DNA of 64,000 nt from Mesobacillus sp. S13 (GCF_020422885.1 NZ_CP084622.1:2313001-2377000), one strand, 5' to 3'; positions 17,354-26,037 are shown, numbered from the stretch's first letter. Numbers and translations: made by a program. The notes: a model not told the origin generated them from the letters alone.

Positions 17354-17881
17354 TTGATTTATGTAATCAGACATGGGGAAACAGATTTGAATAAAGAACG
17401 TAAAATGCAAGGGAGAATGGGTTTGCCATTAAACGAAAATGGAATTCAACAGGCAAAAGCTTTGCGAGAAAGGCTGCAAAATATAAAATTCGACTTTGTC
17501 TTTTCTTCCCCACAGGAACGAGCAGTTCAAACAGCAGAAATTGTCACCGGCATAAATGCAGTTAAAGATGATAGACTGGATGTTTTTGACTTAGGAGAAG
17601 CTGACAGGTTACATGTTAATGAGGTTAAAATGGCTGGTCATTTACCTGATTCCTCGGTTTATAAAGGAATTGAAGACCCTGATGATTTTGTGAAGAGGGT
17701 GTTTAATTTTATGAATGAACTTGAGAATCAGCATGGAATAAAAGAGTTGAATATTCTTATTGCAGGCCACAGATGCACAACAGGTTGTATGGGGGCTTAT
17801 TTTGAAGGAATACCTAGTGATAAGAATATATTAAAATTCTCATCAAATACTGGTGATTATAAGACTTATGAATTTAAATAA
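17354..17881 (+). CDS. Histidine phosphatase superfamily protein
   Basis: A 175-aa phosphoglycerate-mutase-like phosphatase. The phosphohistidine motif RHGETDLN is at residues 6-13, with FVFSSPQERAVQTAE near 50-64 and the second catalytic His in IAGHRC near 138. The start codon is TTG with GGAGGA 7 bases upstream. It probably dephosphorylates a small metabolite. It is close enough to the nucleotidyltransferase to share a transcript. Confidence 0.85.
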   Translation: MIYVIRHGETDLNKERKMQGRMGLPLNENGIQQAKALRERLQNIKFDFVFSSPQERAVQTAEIVTGINAVKDDRLDVFDLGEADRLHVNEVKMAGHLPDSSVYKGIEDPDDFVKRVFNFMNELENQHGIKELNILIAGHRCTTGCMGAYFEGIPSDKNILKFSSNTGDYKTYEFK

Positions 17882-17995
17882 ACTAAGTTGTTAAAGTTTC
17901 TGGTGAGTTGGTTCTTCCAGGATCGACTCCCTTATTGTAGACTCTGTTTTATACCAACCTACTAGTAATCCTAATGTTGGAAAGAGGTGACACAA

Positions 17996-18268
17996 ATGAA
18001 TACTACAGGCCGTTGGGTAGCTGCAGGTATTTTATTTTTACTTGGAGTTTTACTATTTAACAAAGGGCTGGACCTTAAGGCACTCGGAACTAATGTAGAT
18101 GGTGACGGGATTGGATTGTACTTTTTGACACTTGAGATCAATGATAGAGTACAAGAGGCAAGTATTCCAGGATATTCAAAGGGATTTTTCATGTCGAGTT
18201 TTGTTGTCTTTCTTATTTCATTTTTAATAATCGGAAGGAATCTGAAATATAGAAAGAGCCCTAGTTAG
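17996..18268 (+). CDS. Two-TM membrane protein, unknown
   Basis: A 90-aa protein with TM segments near residues 6-22 and 62-82. Between them lies an extracellular-size loop with GLDLKALGTNVDGDGIGLYFLTLEIND. The ATG at 17996 is preferred over the GTG at 17987 because GAGGTG lies 8 bases upstream of the ATG. The ending RNLKYRKSPS is basic. No family was recognised. Confidence 0.65.
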   Translation: MNTTGRWVAAGILFLLGVLLFNKGLDLKALGTNVDGDGIGLYFLTLEINDRVQEASIPGYSKGFFMSSFVVFLISFLIIGRNLKYRKSPS

Positions 18269-18395
18269 TCATTTTCTGAGATGCTGAACTATACGATTAT
18301 ATCCCTATTTTATTGATAGAACTTTACCATAATTTTCATTTTTTGTTTGAAGGTAGACAGTAACTTTACGCTACCATTAATAGTGGGGTGAAAAT

Positions 18396-18590
18396 ATGCT
18401 ATCAAATATGGGTGCACCAGCTTTTGTTTTAGTTTTTAATATTGTTTTTTTGATTGTAAGTGTATTTATTATGTATTTAGTCATTACAAAAGCAGTGAAG
18501 AACGGGATTAACCAATCAGTTGTGGGCCAATTTATCGAAAAGAATTCTAGACTCAATGGCAATAGAAGTGATTTAGATAATGACAAGTAA
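18396..18590 (+). CDS. Small single-TM protein (64 aa)
   Basis: One TM helix at about residues 7-30 (VLVFNIVFLIVSVFIMYLV) is followed by a polar tail with NGNRSDLDNDK. GGGGTG lies 7 bases before the ATG, and a terminator follows the stop. The family is unknown. Good ribosome site and terminator placement support it as a real gene. Confidence 0.65.
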   Translation: MLSNMGAPAFVLVFNIVFLIVSVFIMYLVITKAVKNGINQSVVGQFIEKNSRLNGNRSDLDNDK

Positions 18591-18606
18591 TTTATTTTTT
18601 GCTATA

Positions 18607-18640
18607 GGCGGTGATCCAGAAGGATAATCGCCTTTTTTTT
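18607..18640 (+). terminator. Terminator, GGCGGTGATCC hairpin
   Basis: The stem GGCGGTGATCC/GGATAATCGCC with AGAA loop is followed by eight T. Its sequence is related to the hairpins at 12767, 13670 and 16347. Confidence 0.88.
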
Positions 18641-18693
18641 AGAAAAACAGAGAATGAGTATTAGAAATTGAAATTAGTATAGGGAGAAAGAAA

Positions 18694-19143
18694 ATGAAAA
18701 AGTCTGTCTTTATTTTATTCAGCACTATCTTAGTCATATTAACTGGCTGTATTAACGATTTAGCTAGTGAGTCAGTGAAAGAAGAAAAGAAAACAGATTA
18801 TTTTAATTTAGTTATTGAGAGTGATAAAAATATATATCGGCAGGACGAAGACATTCAGATTAGTTCTTACTTAGAATATTTCGGTGAAAATGACTTATTG
18901 TTAGATCCTAAGCCTACAATCACAATTGTTGTTAGAAATTATAAAGATGGAGAGATAGTCGAGAAAATTGACTTTGATCCAATTGAAGAAACAATAAAAG
19001 AAGGAGAAAAATTTTCGAAGACAATCGATAATATTAACCTTGAAATGGGGAAATACGATGCATTTGTCAAAGTTACACCATTCTCGGTTGGTTCAGATCA
19101 GTTTAATTTAAGTACAGCACCTATTATTTTAGAAGTGAGATAA
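18694..19143 (+). CDS. Lipoprotein, unknown function
   Basis: A 149-aa protein with a lipoprotein signal peptide ending in LTGC (Cys at residue 19), then an acidic linker. A beta-rich domain follows (NLVIESDKNIYRQDEDIQISSYLEYFGENDLLLDPKP), reminiscent of immunoglobulin-like or BsuPI-type extracellular domains. It is probably surface-anchored. AGGGAG precedes the ATG. A terminator follows, so it is transcribed alone. Confidence 0.78.
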   Translation: MKKSVFILFSTILVILTGCINDLASESVKEEKKTDYFNLVIESDKNIYRQDEDIQISSYLEYFGENDLLLDPKPTITIVVRNYKDGEIVEKIDFDPIEETIKEGEKFSKTIDNINLEMGKYDAFVKVTPFSVGSDQFNLSTAPIILEVR

Positions 19144-19156
19144 AGGCTAAGGAGTT

Positions 19157-19201
19157 GTAAACCTAAAAAGCATTCCTTATTTAGGTTTGCGAATTTTTTT
19201 T
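19157..19201 (+). terminator. Rho-independent terminator
   Basis: The stem GTAAACCTAAA/TTTAGGTTTGC with a 12-base loop is followed by seven or eight T. Confidence 0.8.
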
Positions 19202-19300
19202 AAACAAAAGGAGCAATTAAGTTTTAAATGTGGGTTTTTATTTTTCTATTTAAATTTATAGAGTATAGTTTTACAACTAAGGTCATTGGAGTGTGTTTTT

Positions 19301-19864
19301 GTGCAAAAAGGGATGATTATTGTTTTAAACGGTGTATCAAGTTCAGGGAAATCAACTTTAGCGAAGGAAATAACCAAGTTACTTCCTGACTTTTTTGCTT
19401 TCAGCGTGGATGATTATGATTTAGTCATTGAAAAGATGGAAGATAGGGAAAACGAGCGGCTAATCCCTATTGAAACCGAATATTTTTATTATAGAAATGC
19501 GGCAATGTTCTCAGATCGAGGGGTTAATTTGATACTAGACCAAATCCTCCATGACCCCACTACGTTACAAAATTTTTATGAAACGCTAAAGTCTTACCCA
19601 ATCCTTCTTGTGGGGGTTCATTGTCCTCTCGAAGAGCTTAAGCGAAGAGAAGAGTTAAGAGGAGATCGCCGAATCGGACAAGCAATTTTTCAACTCAGTT
19701 TTGTACATAAGCAAGAAACTTACGATATTGAGGTTAATACGTACGCCAACTCAATGATGGAATGTGCAAAAGAAATTGTGGATTGTTTGGAAAGTGATAC
19801 ACCATTATTAGGATTTGAAAAATCGCTTGAGCAATTCGAGTCTTCAAGGAGTAGTATTAAGTGA
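19301..19864 (+). CDS. Chloramphenicol-phosphotransferase-like P-loop kinase
   Basis: A 187-aa small-molecule kinase. The Walker A motif GVSSSGKST lies near residues 12-20. VDDYDLVIEKM follows at the position of the catalytic Asp of CPT-family enzymes. LDQILHDP and VGVHCPLEELKRREELRGDRRIGQA follow, with the lid arginines. The start is a GTG at 19301 with GGAG 9 bases upstream; TTG 19286 and ATG 19313 are alternatives. The match to the CPT family is good, but drug phosphorylation is not shown. Confidence 0.85.
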   Translation: MQKGMIIVLNGVSSSGKSTLAKEITKLLPDFFAFSVDDYDLVIEKMEDRENERLIPIETEYFYYRNAAMFSDRGVNLILDQILHDPTTLQNFYETLKSYPILLVGVHCPLEELKRREELRGDRRIGQAIFQLSFVHKQETYDIEVNTYANSMMECAKEIVDCLESDTPLLGFEKSLEQFESSRSSIK

Positions 19865-19941
19865 TCTTACAATGAGCCATAAATGAATTGTTTTACTTTT
19901 ATAGAAAAAAAGGTAGAGTAATACTTAATTTAATAGGAAGA

Positions 19942-20028
19942 CCACTATGGGAGCCATTTGATGGCTGAGACAGGAAGGATCCTGGACCCTTTAAACTTGA
20001 TCTAGTTCATACTAGCGTAGGAAAGTGG
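19942..20028 (+). promoter_or_regulatory. TPP riboswitch (THI element), orphan
   Basis: P1 is CCACT (19942-19946) paired with AGTGG (20024-20028). GGCTGAGA is at 19963-19970. A small hairpin CAGGA..TCCTG follows, then ACCCTT, CTTGATCTAG, ACTAGCGTAGGAAA. All conserved thiamine-pyrophosphate-binding blocks are present in the right order. A terminator follows at 20080 and no plus-strand gene lies behind it, so the riboswitch has no visible client. Confidence 0.92.
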
Positions 20029-20079
20029 AGTCTGTGCTGGCAATTGGCAATTTAAATAACATTAGAAACAGCATAAGAA

Positions 20080-20111
20080 AAGCATCGGTCATTAAAAACC
20101 GGTGCTTTTTA
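20080..20111 (+). terminator. Terminator of the TPP riboswitch, shared by the convergent gene
   Basis: The stem AAGCATCGGT/ACCGGTGCTT (one G-U pair) is followed by TTTTT on the plus strand. The minus strand also reads a T-rich tail, so it can end the convergent gene whose stop overlaps it. Confidence 0.85.
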
Positions 20112-20693
20112 ACGTGGTTCTGATAATGGATTTACTGAGTTAGCTATTTCTACTAAAATTTCTGGTTTTACTTGGTCGGAAACAGCTTTATTAATGTTTA
20201 GGACATACTGCCAACCATTCTTTTCGAATACCAATAAATTAAACTCTCTTGCGATTTTGGTGCTATAAATCGCTTTGCTTCCATCTTTGAGCTGGAAGGT
20301 TTGGTCAATATGCTCCTTCCTAATTGGTAAACCTAGCTTTACTGGCTTAACCCAAATCATATAGTGGTTTTGGGGTTTATTTATATGTCTGTATTCAATT
20401 TCAAACTCATCGTTTATGTCACCATCCAGATCACTAAGCCTTCCGAAATTGTGTGTAAATTCAATTGGAGGTATTTGCACTGGCAAAGCAATATCCCGTT
20501 TGAAATGCTCATTACTTTCTTGTAAAGCATCGTAAACCTCTTTGTAGTCAATATCAAAAAATGACTTTTGGAATTCTTCGCTTGTGTAGTTAGCTTTAGC
20601 TCCGTAGGAAATTGAGAAAGTGAAAATAATACACAAAACTGGGGTTTTTAGTATTTTGATGATTACCACATCCTTAAACTTTCTTAAAAACAT
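20109..20693 (-). CDS. Secreted or membrane-anchored protein, DUF4367-like
   Basis: A 194-aa minus-strand protein. A hydrophobic N-terminal segment (about residues 10-32) acts as signal peptide or anchor. The C-terminal part, LKDGSKAIYST...LVFEKNGWQYVLNINKAV..EILVEIANSV, has the W...Y...I...IANS pattern of DUF4367-like domains found in anti-sigma or RsgI-type proteins. The product should face outside. The last codon overlaps the TPP terminator hairpin. No clear ribosome site is visible at the assigned start, so the exact N-terminus is uncertain. Confidence 0.65.
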   Translation of the reverse strand: MFLRKFKDVVIIKILKTPVLCIIFTFSISYGAKANYTSEEFQKSFFDIDYKEVYDALQESNEHFKRDIALPVQIPPIEFTHNFGRLSDLDGDINDEFEIEYRHINKPQNHYMIWVKPVKLGLPIRKEHIDQTFQLKDGSKAIYSTKIAREFNLLVFEKNGWQYVLNINKAVSDQVKPEILVEIANSVNPLSEPR

Positions 20694-21036
20694 ACTTACA
20701 TTATTATCTGCAATTTTTACCTTAGTTATAAAACCTTCTTATACTCGAAGATTTTCAAACAGTTTTCAGCAAAAAATTAGCACCTAAATAATATATTAAA
20801 TTTCACATAGAACTATATTTATTGTCTGATTTTTAATCCGTTAGTTAGATACGGTGTTGTTGTAAAAGGTAAAGATTAAAGAAAGGGATTTAGAAAACTA
20901 AGGGGAGTATTTTTTAAATATTGAAGAGTGGTGCTTTTATTGATGGAGGATATAGGCACCTTTTTGTTGAACTTTAAACAAGCAAAATAAATTTAATTCT
21001 ACTTTACTAAAGTTTTTTAAAAAAGGGGTTCTGTAA
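20694..21036. other. 343-base gap with one weak hairpin
   Basis: An A/T-rich divergent intergenic region between the minus-strand secreted protein and the adenylyltransferase. The only structure I see is GGTGC/GCACC (20930-20960) followed by TTTTTG, a weak terminator or attenuator. No ORF of note. Confidence 0.4.
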
Positions 21037-21846
21037 GTGGTCATACCTGAAATTGTCGATAAAGTCCTAAAAGATTATATTAACTTACTAAATGAACATC
21101 TACCTGGTACCCTGGAAGGGTTATATATACATGGTTCCATCGCTTTGGATGCCTACGTTGAAAACTCTAGTGACATTGACTTTATCACGTTAACAAATCG
21201 CCGGTTAACAGTGCAAGATAAAGAGGCTTTGTCATATATTCATAGGACAATTGAAAGCAAATATAATAAGCCAGAAATGGATGGAGTATATGCTCTTCGT
21301 GGGGATATGGGGAAACTATACATAAGCATTGATGATCAAATAGAATATCCGTACTATAACAATGGCGAACTGGCATTCGGCGAATATTTTAATTTCAACC
21401 CGATAACCTGGTGGGTTTTAAGGGAGAAAGGAATAAAGGTTCTGGGACCAGAAATAGAGGGATTTCAGCTAGATTCTCAGCCTATTGATTTAAGGTCCTA
21501 TGTCCTTGAAAACATGAATTCCTACTGGACAAATAGAGTTCAAATGGCAGATGCATCTTTTGAACAGTTGATCCAGCTGCCGACTGAACAAATTGATTTT
21601 GAAATAGAATGGACTGTTCTCGGCTTACTCCGTCAATTTTACACGATTAAAGAAAACGATATTGTTTCCAAGCTGGCCGCTGGTGAATATGGACTTACTC
21701 AGCTTCCAGTGGAATGGCATAACATTATCAAAGAAGCTATGAATATACGTAAAGATAAAAAAGAAAGGGTCTTTAACTCTGAGAGGGATCGATTGGATAA
21801 CGCTGTGAGACTCTCAAAATATCTCATTAATCATTGTAATGAATAA
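21037..21846 (+). CDS. Aminoglycoside nucleotidyltransferase-like protein (ANT(3'')/DUF4111 type)
   Basis: A 269-aa protein. The N-terminal nucleotidyltransferase signature YIHGSIALDAYVENSSDIDFI (about 28-48) and the DUF4111-like C-terminal helical domain (EIEWTVLGLLRQFYTIKENDIVSKLAAGEYGL) match AadA-type enzymes that adenylylate streptomycin or spectinomycin. The start is GTG with AAGGGG upstream. It is monocistronic with its own terminator. Resistance cannot be claimed from sequence alone. Confidence 0.83.
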   Translation: MVIPEIVDKVLKDYINLLNEHLPGTLEGLYIHGSIALDAYVENSSDIDFITLTNRRLTVQDKEALSYIHRTIESKYNKPEMDGVYALRGDMGKLYISIDDQIEYPYYNNGELAFGEYFNFNPITWWVLREKGIKVLGPEIEGFQLDSQPIDLRSYVLENMNSYWTNRVQMADASFEQLIQLPTEQIDFEIEWTVLGLLRQFYTIKENDIVSKLAAGEYGLTQLPVEWHNIIKEAMNIRKDKKERVFNSERDRLDNAVRLSKYLINHCNE

Positions 21847-21908
21847 TGAACAACAACAACTCCCTAAGAGGAAGGTGTGGTGCATACGATACAAAGAACA
21901 TTTACGCA

Positions 21909-21943
21909 AAAAAATCAGTCCAAATGTAAGGACTGATTTTTTT
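21909..21943. terminator. Bidirectional terminator
   Basis: The stem AAAATCAGTCC/GGACTGATTTT with an 8-base loop has T-rich tails on both strands, between convergent genes. Confidence 0.88.
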
Positions 21944-21982
21944 GCAAGAAATTGATTAAGTTGAGCCGAAATAATAGCCCAC

Positions 21983-22387
21983 CTAAATCCCAGACTGCTT
22001 CTCATAATTCCTTAAAAGCATGCCATTCGCTTTTATCATGCCGAACTTTTTGTAATAGGGAACTAAGTCATCGTCACAACACAAGTCAATCATATAAATT
22101 TCAGCAAGTTCTGCCATCATTCGATGGACCAGTTCCTTGCCGATTCCTCTATTTTTGTACTCAGGCAGCACTTCAAGGAAGGGGATATAGGCTGATAAAA
22201 CTCCATCACTGACTGCTGTGATGAACCCAACAACTCGATCAGTATCTTTATCGATGGCTAAAACCACTGTGCTGCTGTTCTTCAATAATTTTAGATGAGT
22301 CTCTGGACTTGGCGGTGTAGGCCACCCATCAAAAAAGCCTACCAGCATTTCTGGCTCAATACCCTCAATCGAATTTTGATATAACAT
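21983..22387 (-). CDS. GNAT N-acetyltransferase (short)
   Basis: A 134-aa acetyltransferase. AIDKDTDRVVGFITAVSDG forms the central strands, FLEVLPEYKNRGIGKELVHRMM is the acetyl-CoA loop (about 70-90), and YYKKFGMIKANGMLLRNY is the C-terminal part. It is a minimal single-domain GNAT. A terminator lies just beyond the stop. Substrate unknown. Confidence 0.85.
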   Translation of the reverse strand: MLYQNSIEGIEPEMLVGFFDGWPTPPSPETHLKLLKNSSTVVLAIDKDTDRVVGFITAVSDGVLSAYIPFLEVLPEYKNRGIGKELVHRMMAELAEIYMIDLCCDDDLVPYYKKFGMIKANGMLLRNYEKQSGI

Positions 22388-22599
22388 GAATGATCAACTC
22401 CCGAAAATTTTTTAGGCAGTCGATTGGAATCAAAAGTAAAGTAACAATTCAGTGACCCTCCAGACATGATTCTATATTATTATCATTCAATTTTCAGTAG
22501 GGAAATCCTCCTGGAAATTTGAGAATTATTTCTCGGGAAAGCGCAGGATTTGACTTTATTTTCAGACTTTGTCGCTTTTTTGGTTTTTGTGGCAGATAG

Positions 22600-22750
22600 G
22601 CACTGCTCTATAAAAAACTTGTCGTTAGGAAGGTCCTATTGAGCCAAATGAAACCGTTGACGGCCACTTTTTCGTTTTCCCCGGATGGTTTTGTCCATCA
22701 TAAGTCATTTTCACTTGGGTTTTGGCTGGACATTTTGCCCTATATCTGTT
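22600..22750. repeat. Degenerate relic of 52-bp-type units
   Basis: The stretch CTATTGAGCCAAATG...GTTGACGG near 22648 resembles the array C unit (CTATTGGCCAAACGG...GTGATGG). Later TTTTGTCC (about 22688) and GGACATTTT (about 22728) look like the inverted arms of the other arrays. Copies are too diverged to define a period. The remainder of the 413-base gap 22388-22800 shows nothing else. Confidence 0.4.
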
Positions 22751-22800
22751 TAAGTTTTCAGTATAGATAGAAATTTCAAAAAAGATAGGAGTTGGGGAAT

Positions 22801-24606
22801 GTGATCAGTTTTAAAAAGCCGGATGTAAAGAATTTTTATCGAACGTTTAATATTCAATCTTTTACGGTAAGTCCTGACGAGAAGCAGTTGGTTTTCAGCA
22901 CGAATTTAACTGGGAAATACAATTTATGGGCGATGGATTTGCCGAACCAATATCCGTACCCGCTCACTTTCATTGACCAAACGTGTCAGGCCCTGCGCTA
23001 TTCGCACGATGGCAGCTTTATGGTAGTTGGTTTTGATAATGATGGTGATGAAAATGGTCAGTTATATGCACTGCCACCCGCAGGAGGGGACATGGTGCCG
23101 CTTCGTACGGCAGAAGGACACCGCCATATGCTTCCGTTTTTATCCAAGGACGATCAGCGTCTTTACTATACATCTACCAAAGGTAATGAGACATACCTGA
23201 ATATTTATCAGTATGATATGAAATCAGGTGAAGAGAGCGTCATCGTTCAAGGAGAGGGTGCGGCTTGCTTTTTAGTGGCTGTGGACGAAGAAGAAAATAA
23301 TTTTGCTTATTTAAAACAATATGCCAATACATACGCTCCTGGATTCATTTATCAGGACGGGAAATCTTACTCGCTGACTCCGGAAACAGATGAGCAATTC
23401 ACAGTCGGTGAGGGAGTGTTTGTAGGTGATGAATACTACTTTGTCACCACCTTTGGTGAGGATTTTGATTATCTGGCAAAGTTCAATCTTAATACACATG
23501 AGTTCACGAAAGTTCTTTCGATTGAAAAAGAAGAGTTTGGGCCTCTTCGATATGATAAGAGCACGAACAGCCTTTATTTTGTTACATCTAAAGGCGTAAA
23601 TGATTATTTGTATCAATATGATTTGGCTGCAGGAACATATAAAAATAGTAATCTGCCAGCATCGATCATCCAGGGTGGCACAGTCGCTAAAAGTGGGAAT
23701 GTGTATATTCTCGCCGGATCAGCGACAAAACCTAATAATATTTACATGAAGGAAGCGGGCAGTGAGGAGTGGAAGCAGCTGACGAATTTGGCTGTTCCAG
23801 GAGTCAAGGAAGAAGAGCTTGTTGATCCTGAAGTTCTGACATATTCATCCTATGATGGCATGATGATGGAAGCTTTATTTTTCAAGGCGAAGGAAGAAGT
23901 GAGCAATGGCCACGTCATCCTTTGGCCTCATGGTGGCCCGCAGGCAGCAGAACGTAAATTTTTCCGTGCGATGTTCCAGTTCCTAGTGAACAGAGGGTAT
24001 AGCATTTTCGCACCGAACTTCCGAGGTTCAACTGGTTACGGTCTGGCGTTCACCAAGATGGTTGAGGGGAACTGGGGTGAAGGACCACGCCTTGATAATA
24101 TTGCTGGCCTAGAGTACCTTTACGAAAACGGATTGGCTGATAGGGATAAAACATTATTGATGGGCGGAAGCTTTGGCGGATATATGGCACTGCTTCTGCA
24201 CGGCCGTCATCCGGAATACTTCAAGGCTGTCGTTGATATTTTCGGACCATCAAATCTTTTCTCATTCATTGAATCCGTGCCTGAGCACTGGAAACCAATC
24301 ATGAATCAGTGGGTTGGCGACCCGGTCAAGGACTTCGATAAACTGACAGAGTTTTCACCGATCACTTACCTGGACACAATGACCAAACCAATGCTGATCA
24401 TCCAGGGAGCTAACGACCCGCGCGTCGTCAAGCAGGAATCCGATCAGATCGTCAAAGCCCTTCAGGAAAAAGGGCGCGATGTGAAATACCTTGTTCTTGA
24501 AGACGAGGGGCATGGATTTTCGAAAAAGGAAAACGAGATTCTTGTTAACAAAACGATCCTTGAGTTTTTTGATCAGTTTGTTGAAGCGAAGGTAGTAGTT
24601 GAATAA
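22801..24606 (+). CDS. S9-family prolyl oligopeptidase / acylaminoacyl-peptidase
   Basis: A 601-aa cytosolic serine peptidase. Residues about 10-330 form a WD40/TolB-like propeller (repeated SPDEKQLVFS, SHDGSFMVVG type blades). The C-terminal alpha/beta hydrolase domain carries GGSFGG (S457), NDPRV (D539) and EGHGF (H571). The GTG start at 22801 has AGGAG 10 bases upstream and is preferred to TTG 22792. It probably degrades short peptides. It stands alone with a perfect-palindrome terminator behind it. Confidence 0.92.
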   Translation: MISFKKPDVKNFYRTFNIQSFTVSPDEKQLVFSTNLTGKYNLWAMDLPNQYPYPLTFIDQTCQALRYSHDGSFMVVGFDNDGDENGQLYALPPAGGDMVPLRTAEGHRHMLPFLSKDDQRLYYTSTKGNETYLNIYQYDMKSGEESVIVQGEGAACFLVAVDEEENNFAYLKQYANTYAPGFIYQDGKSYSLTPETDEQFTVGEGVFVGDEYYFVTTFGEDFDYLAKFNLNTHEFTKVLSIEKEEFGPLRYDKSTNSLYFVTSKGVNDYLYQYDLAAGTYKNSNLPASIIQGGTVAKSGNVYILAGSATKPNNIYMKEAGSEEWKQLTNLAVPGVKEEELVDPEVLTYSSYDGMMMEALFFKAKEEVSNGHVILWPHGGPQAAERKFFRAMFQFLVNRGYSIFAPNFRGSTGYGLAFTKMVEGNWGEGPRLDNIAGLEYLYENGLADRDKTLLMGGSFGGYMALLLHGRHPEYFKAVVDIFGPSNLFSFIESVPEHWKPIMNQWVGDPVKDFDKLTEFSPITYLDTMTKPMLIIQGANDPRVVKQESDQIVKALQEKGRDVKYLVLEDEGHGFSKKENEILVNKTILEFFDQFVEAKVVVE

Positions 24607-24614
24607 GAAAGTGA

Positions 24615-24643
24615 GAAGCGCAGGGCCCTGCGCTTCTTTTTTC
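24615..24643 (+). terminator. Rho-independent terminator (perfect palindrome)
   Basis: GAAGCGCAGGG/CCCTGCGCTTC, 22 bases with no mismatch, is followed by six T. Confidence 0.88.
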
Positions 24644-24660
24644 CTGAAGTAAGGGAATAA

Positions 24661-25116
24661 TTAATCTTTTTTCCCAATATAAGAAACGAAGTATTTTGAA
24701 CAGATTTCAATCACATCTTCTTGCTGTTCCTTTGTATGGCATTTGATAATCAGCAGGATTTTCAAGTTGATTTCCTTCATCCGCTTGACCATTACCTTGT
24801 TTTCTTTTCTTCTATCCAAAAAGTATCCAAGCAATCCTCCTCCCACCAGTCCAAGCAATCCAGTGGCGACAGGTCCTGCATATACCACTGAACCATAAAT
24901 GACTCCGAGAAGCATACCTATTGTACCCAAGGAAGCAACCGAATCAGAGAAGCTTCTGCCATCCGAGTAATTTATATTATCAAGAAGGACTCTCTGTTTT
25001 TCTTGATTCTCCATCTCCACAAACACAATGTTTTCTTCATATACTCCGTATTTCAATATATCATTTATTGCCATCTCTACATATTGGTTACTTTCAAACC
25101 CGGCAAATACGTGCAT
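24661..25116 (-). CDS. Glycine-rich membrane-associated protein, stress-protein-like
   Basis: A 151-aa protein. An N-terminal soluble part (HVFAGFESNQYVEMAINDILKYG, a helix-and-strand pattern like general stress protein 17M or DUF1269 domains) is followed by a glycine-rich hydrophobic stretch (about residues 66-100). That stretch probably forms one or two membrane helices. The tail is basic. A ribosome site (GGGGG) precedes the ATG on the minus strand. The assignment to a stress family is tentative. Confidence 0.65.
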   Translation of the reverse strand: MHVFAGFESNQYVEMAINDILKYGVYEENIVFVEMENQEKQRVLLDNINYSDGRSFSDSVASLGTIGMLLGVIYGSVVYAGPVATGLLGLVGGGLLGYFLDRRKENKVMVKRMKEINLKILLIIKCHTKEQQEDVIEICSKYFVSYIGKKD

Positions 25117-25193
25117 GGTTTACCCCCTACAAGAAAACACTATCCATAACTTAACATTTGAATTTAAAGCGAATTTTACTCAGGGGTGTTGTA

Positions 25194-25976
25194 ATGGAAC
25201 GGCTAACCAGTGTCAGGATAGAAAAGCCGAGGCGAGTAAAAGGTGTGGTGGGCATCTTGGATATCAACTATGTTAAACGCCGCCCTCCCTGGATTGTTGC
25301 ATGGTGGTCGGCTGCACTGCCAGGTTTGGGCCACATCCATTCAGGTCATTATTTAAAAGGTCTCATTTTAATGAGCGGGGAAATATTATTGAATAACTTC
25401 TCAAATCTTAACTTATCAATTTTCTACACAATGATTCTTAATTTCGAAAAAGCGAGAGATGTAATCAATTACAATTGGCTCATACTCTATTGCGGGATAT
25501 TTGTATTCGCGATTTGGGATTCCTACAGGATTTGTATTGAAACGAATAAGTACTCTCTTATTGAAGAGAGTCTTCATAGTAGAGAATTGGATTTTAGTAC
25601 AATGAATACCTTAGGCGTCAATTTTTTGGATAAGCGAAACCCTCATATGGCACTGATGTGGAGCTTCGTCTTTTCTGGACTTTACCATATTTGTAATAAT
25701 AAGTTGCTAAGCGGTCTTACTTTACTGAGTTGGAATATGGTCGTAGCCTATTATACAAAGATTCCTGAAATGTTACGTTTTACTTTGACAGGTCAATTTG
25801 AACGTATCTCAGCAGTAATAGATATACAATGGCTTCTCTTTTTTCCGTCTATATTTATGTTCAGTATCTATGATGCTTACACACATGCAATTTATTACAA
25901 TCAGCTATATGAAGAAGAACAGATCTTGCATTTTAATAAAAGGTTCGGAAATAACAAATTAGATATTAAAAACTAA
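25194..25976 (+). CDS. Multi-pass membrane protein with internal repeat
   Basis: A 260-aa membrane protein with about six TM segments. Two similar halves are visible: WWSAALPGLGHIHSGHYLKGLILMSGEILLNN (first half) and MWSFVFSGLYHICNNKLLSGLTLLSWNMV (second half). Each is followed by an Asp-containing segment near the end (FAIWDSYR; FSIYDAYTHA). This suggests a duplicated module. The start at 25194 has GGGGTG upstream. No family name was recognised. It is divergent from the stress-like gene at 24661. Confidence 0.7.
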   Translation: MERLTSVRIEKPRRVKGVVGILDINYVKRRPPWIVAWWSAALPGLGHIHSGHYLKGLILMSGEILLNNFSNLNLSIFYTMILNFEKARDVINYNWLILYCGIFVFAIWDSYRICIETNKYSLIEESLHSRELDFSTMNTLGVNFLDKRNPHMALMWSFVFSGLYHICNNKLLSGLTLLSWNMVVAYYTKIPEMLRFTLTGQFERISAVIDIQWLLFFPSIFMFSIYDAYTHAIYYNQLYEEEQILHFNKRFGNNKLDIKN

Positions 25977-26037
25977 ATTAAATTCTAACCAAATTATCAT
26001 TATTATTGGAGGAAAATATTCTCTGCTTAAAGTGAGG

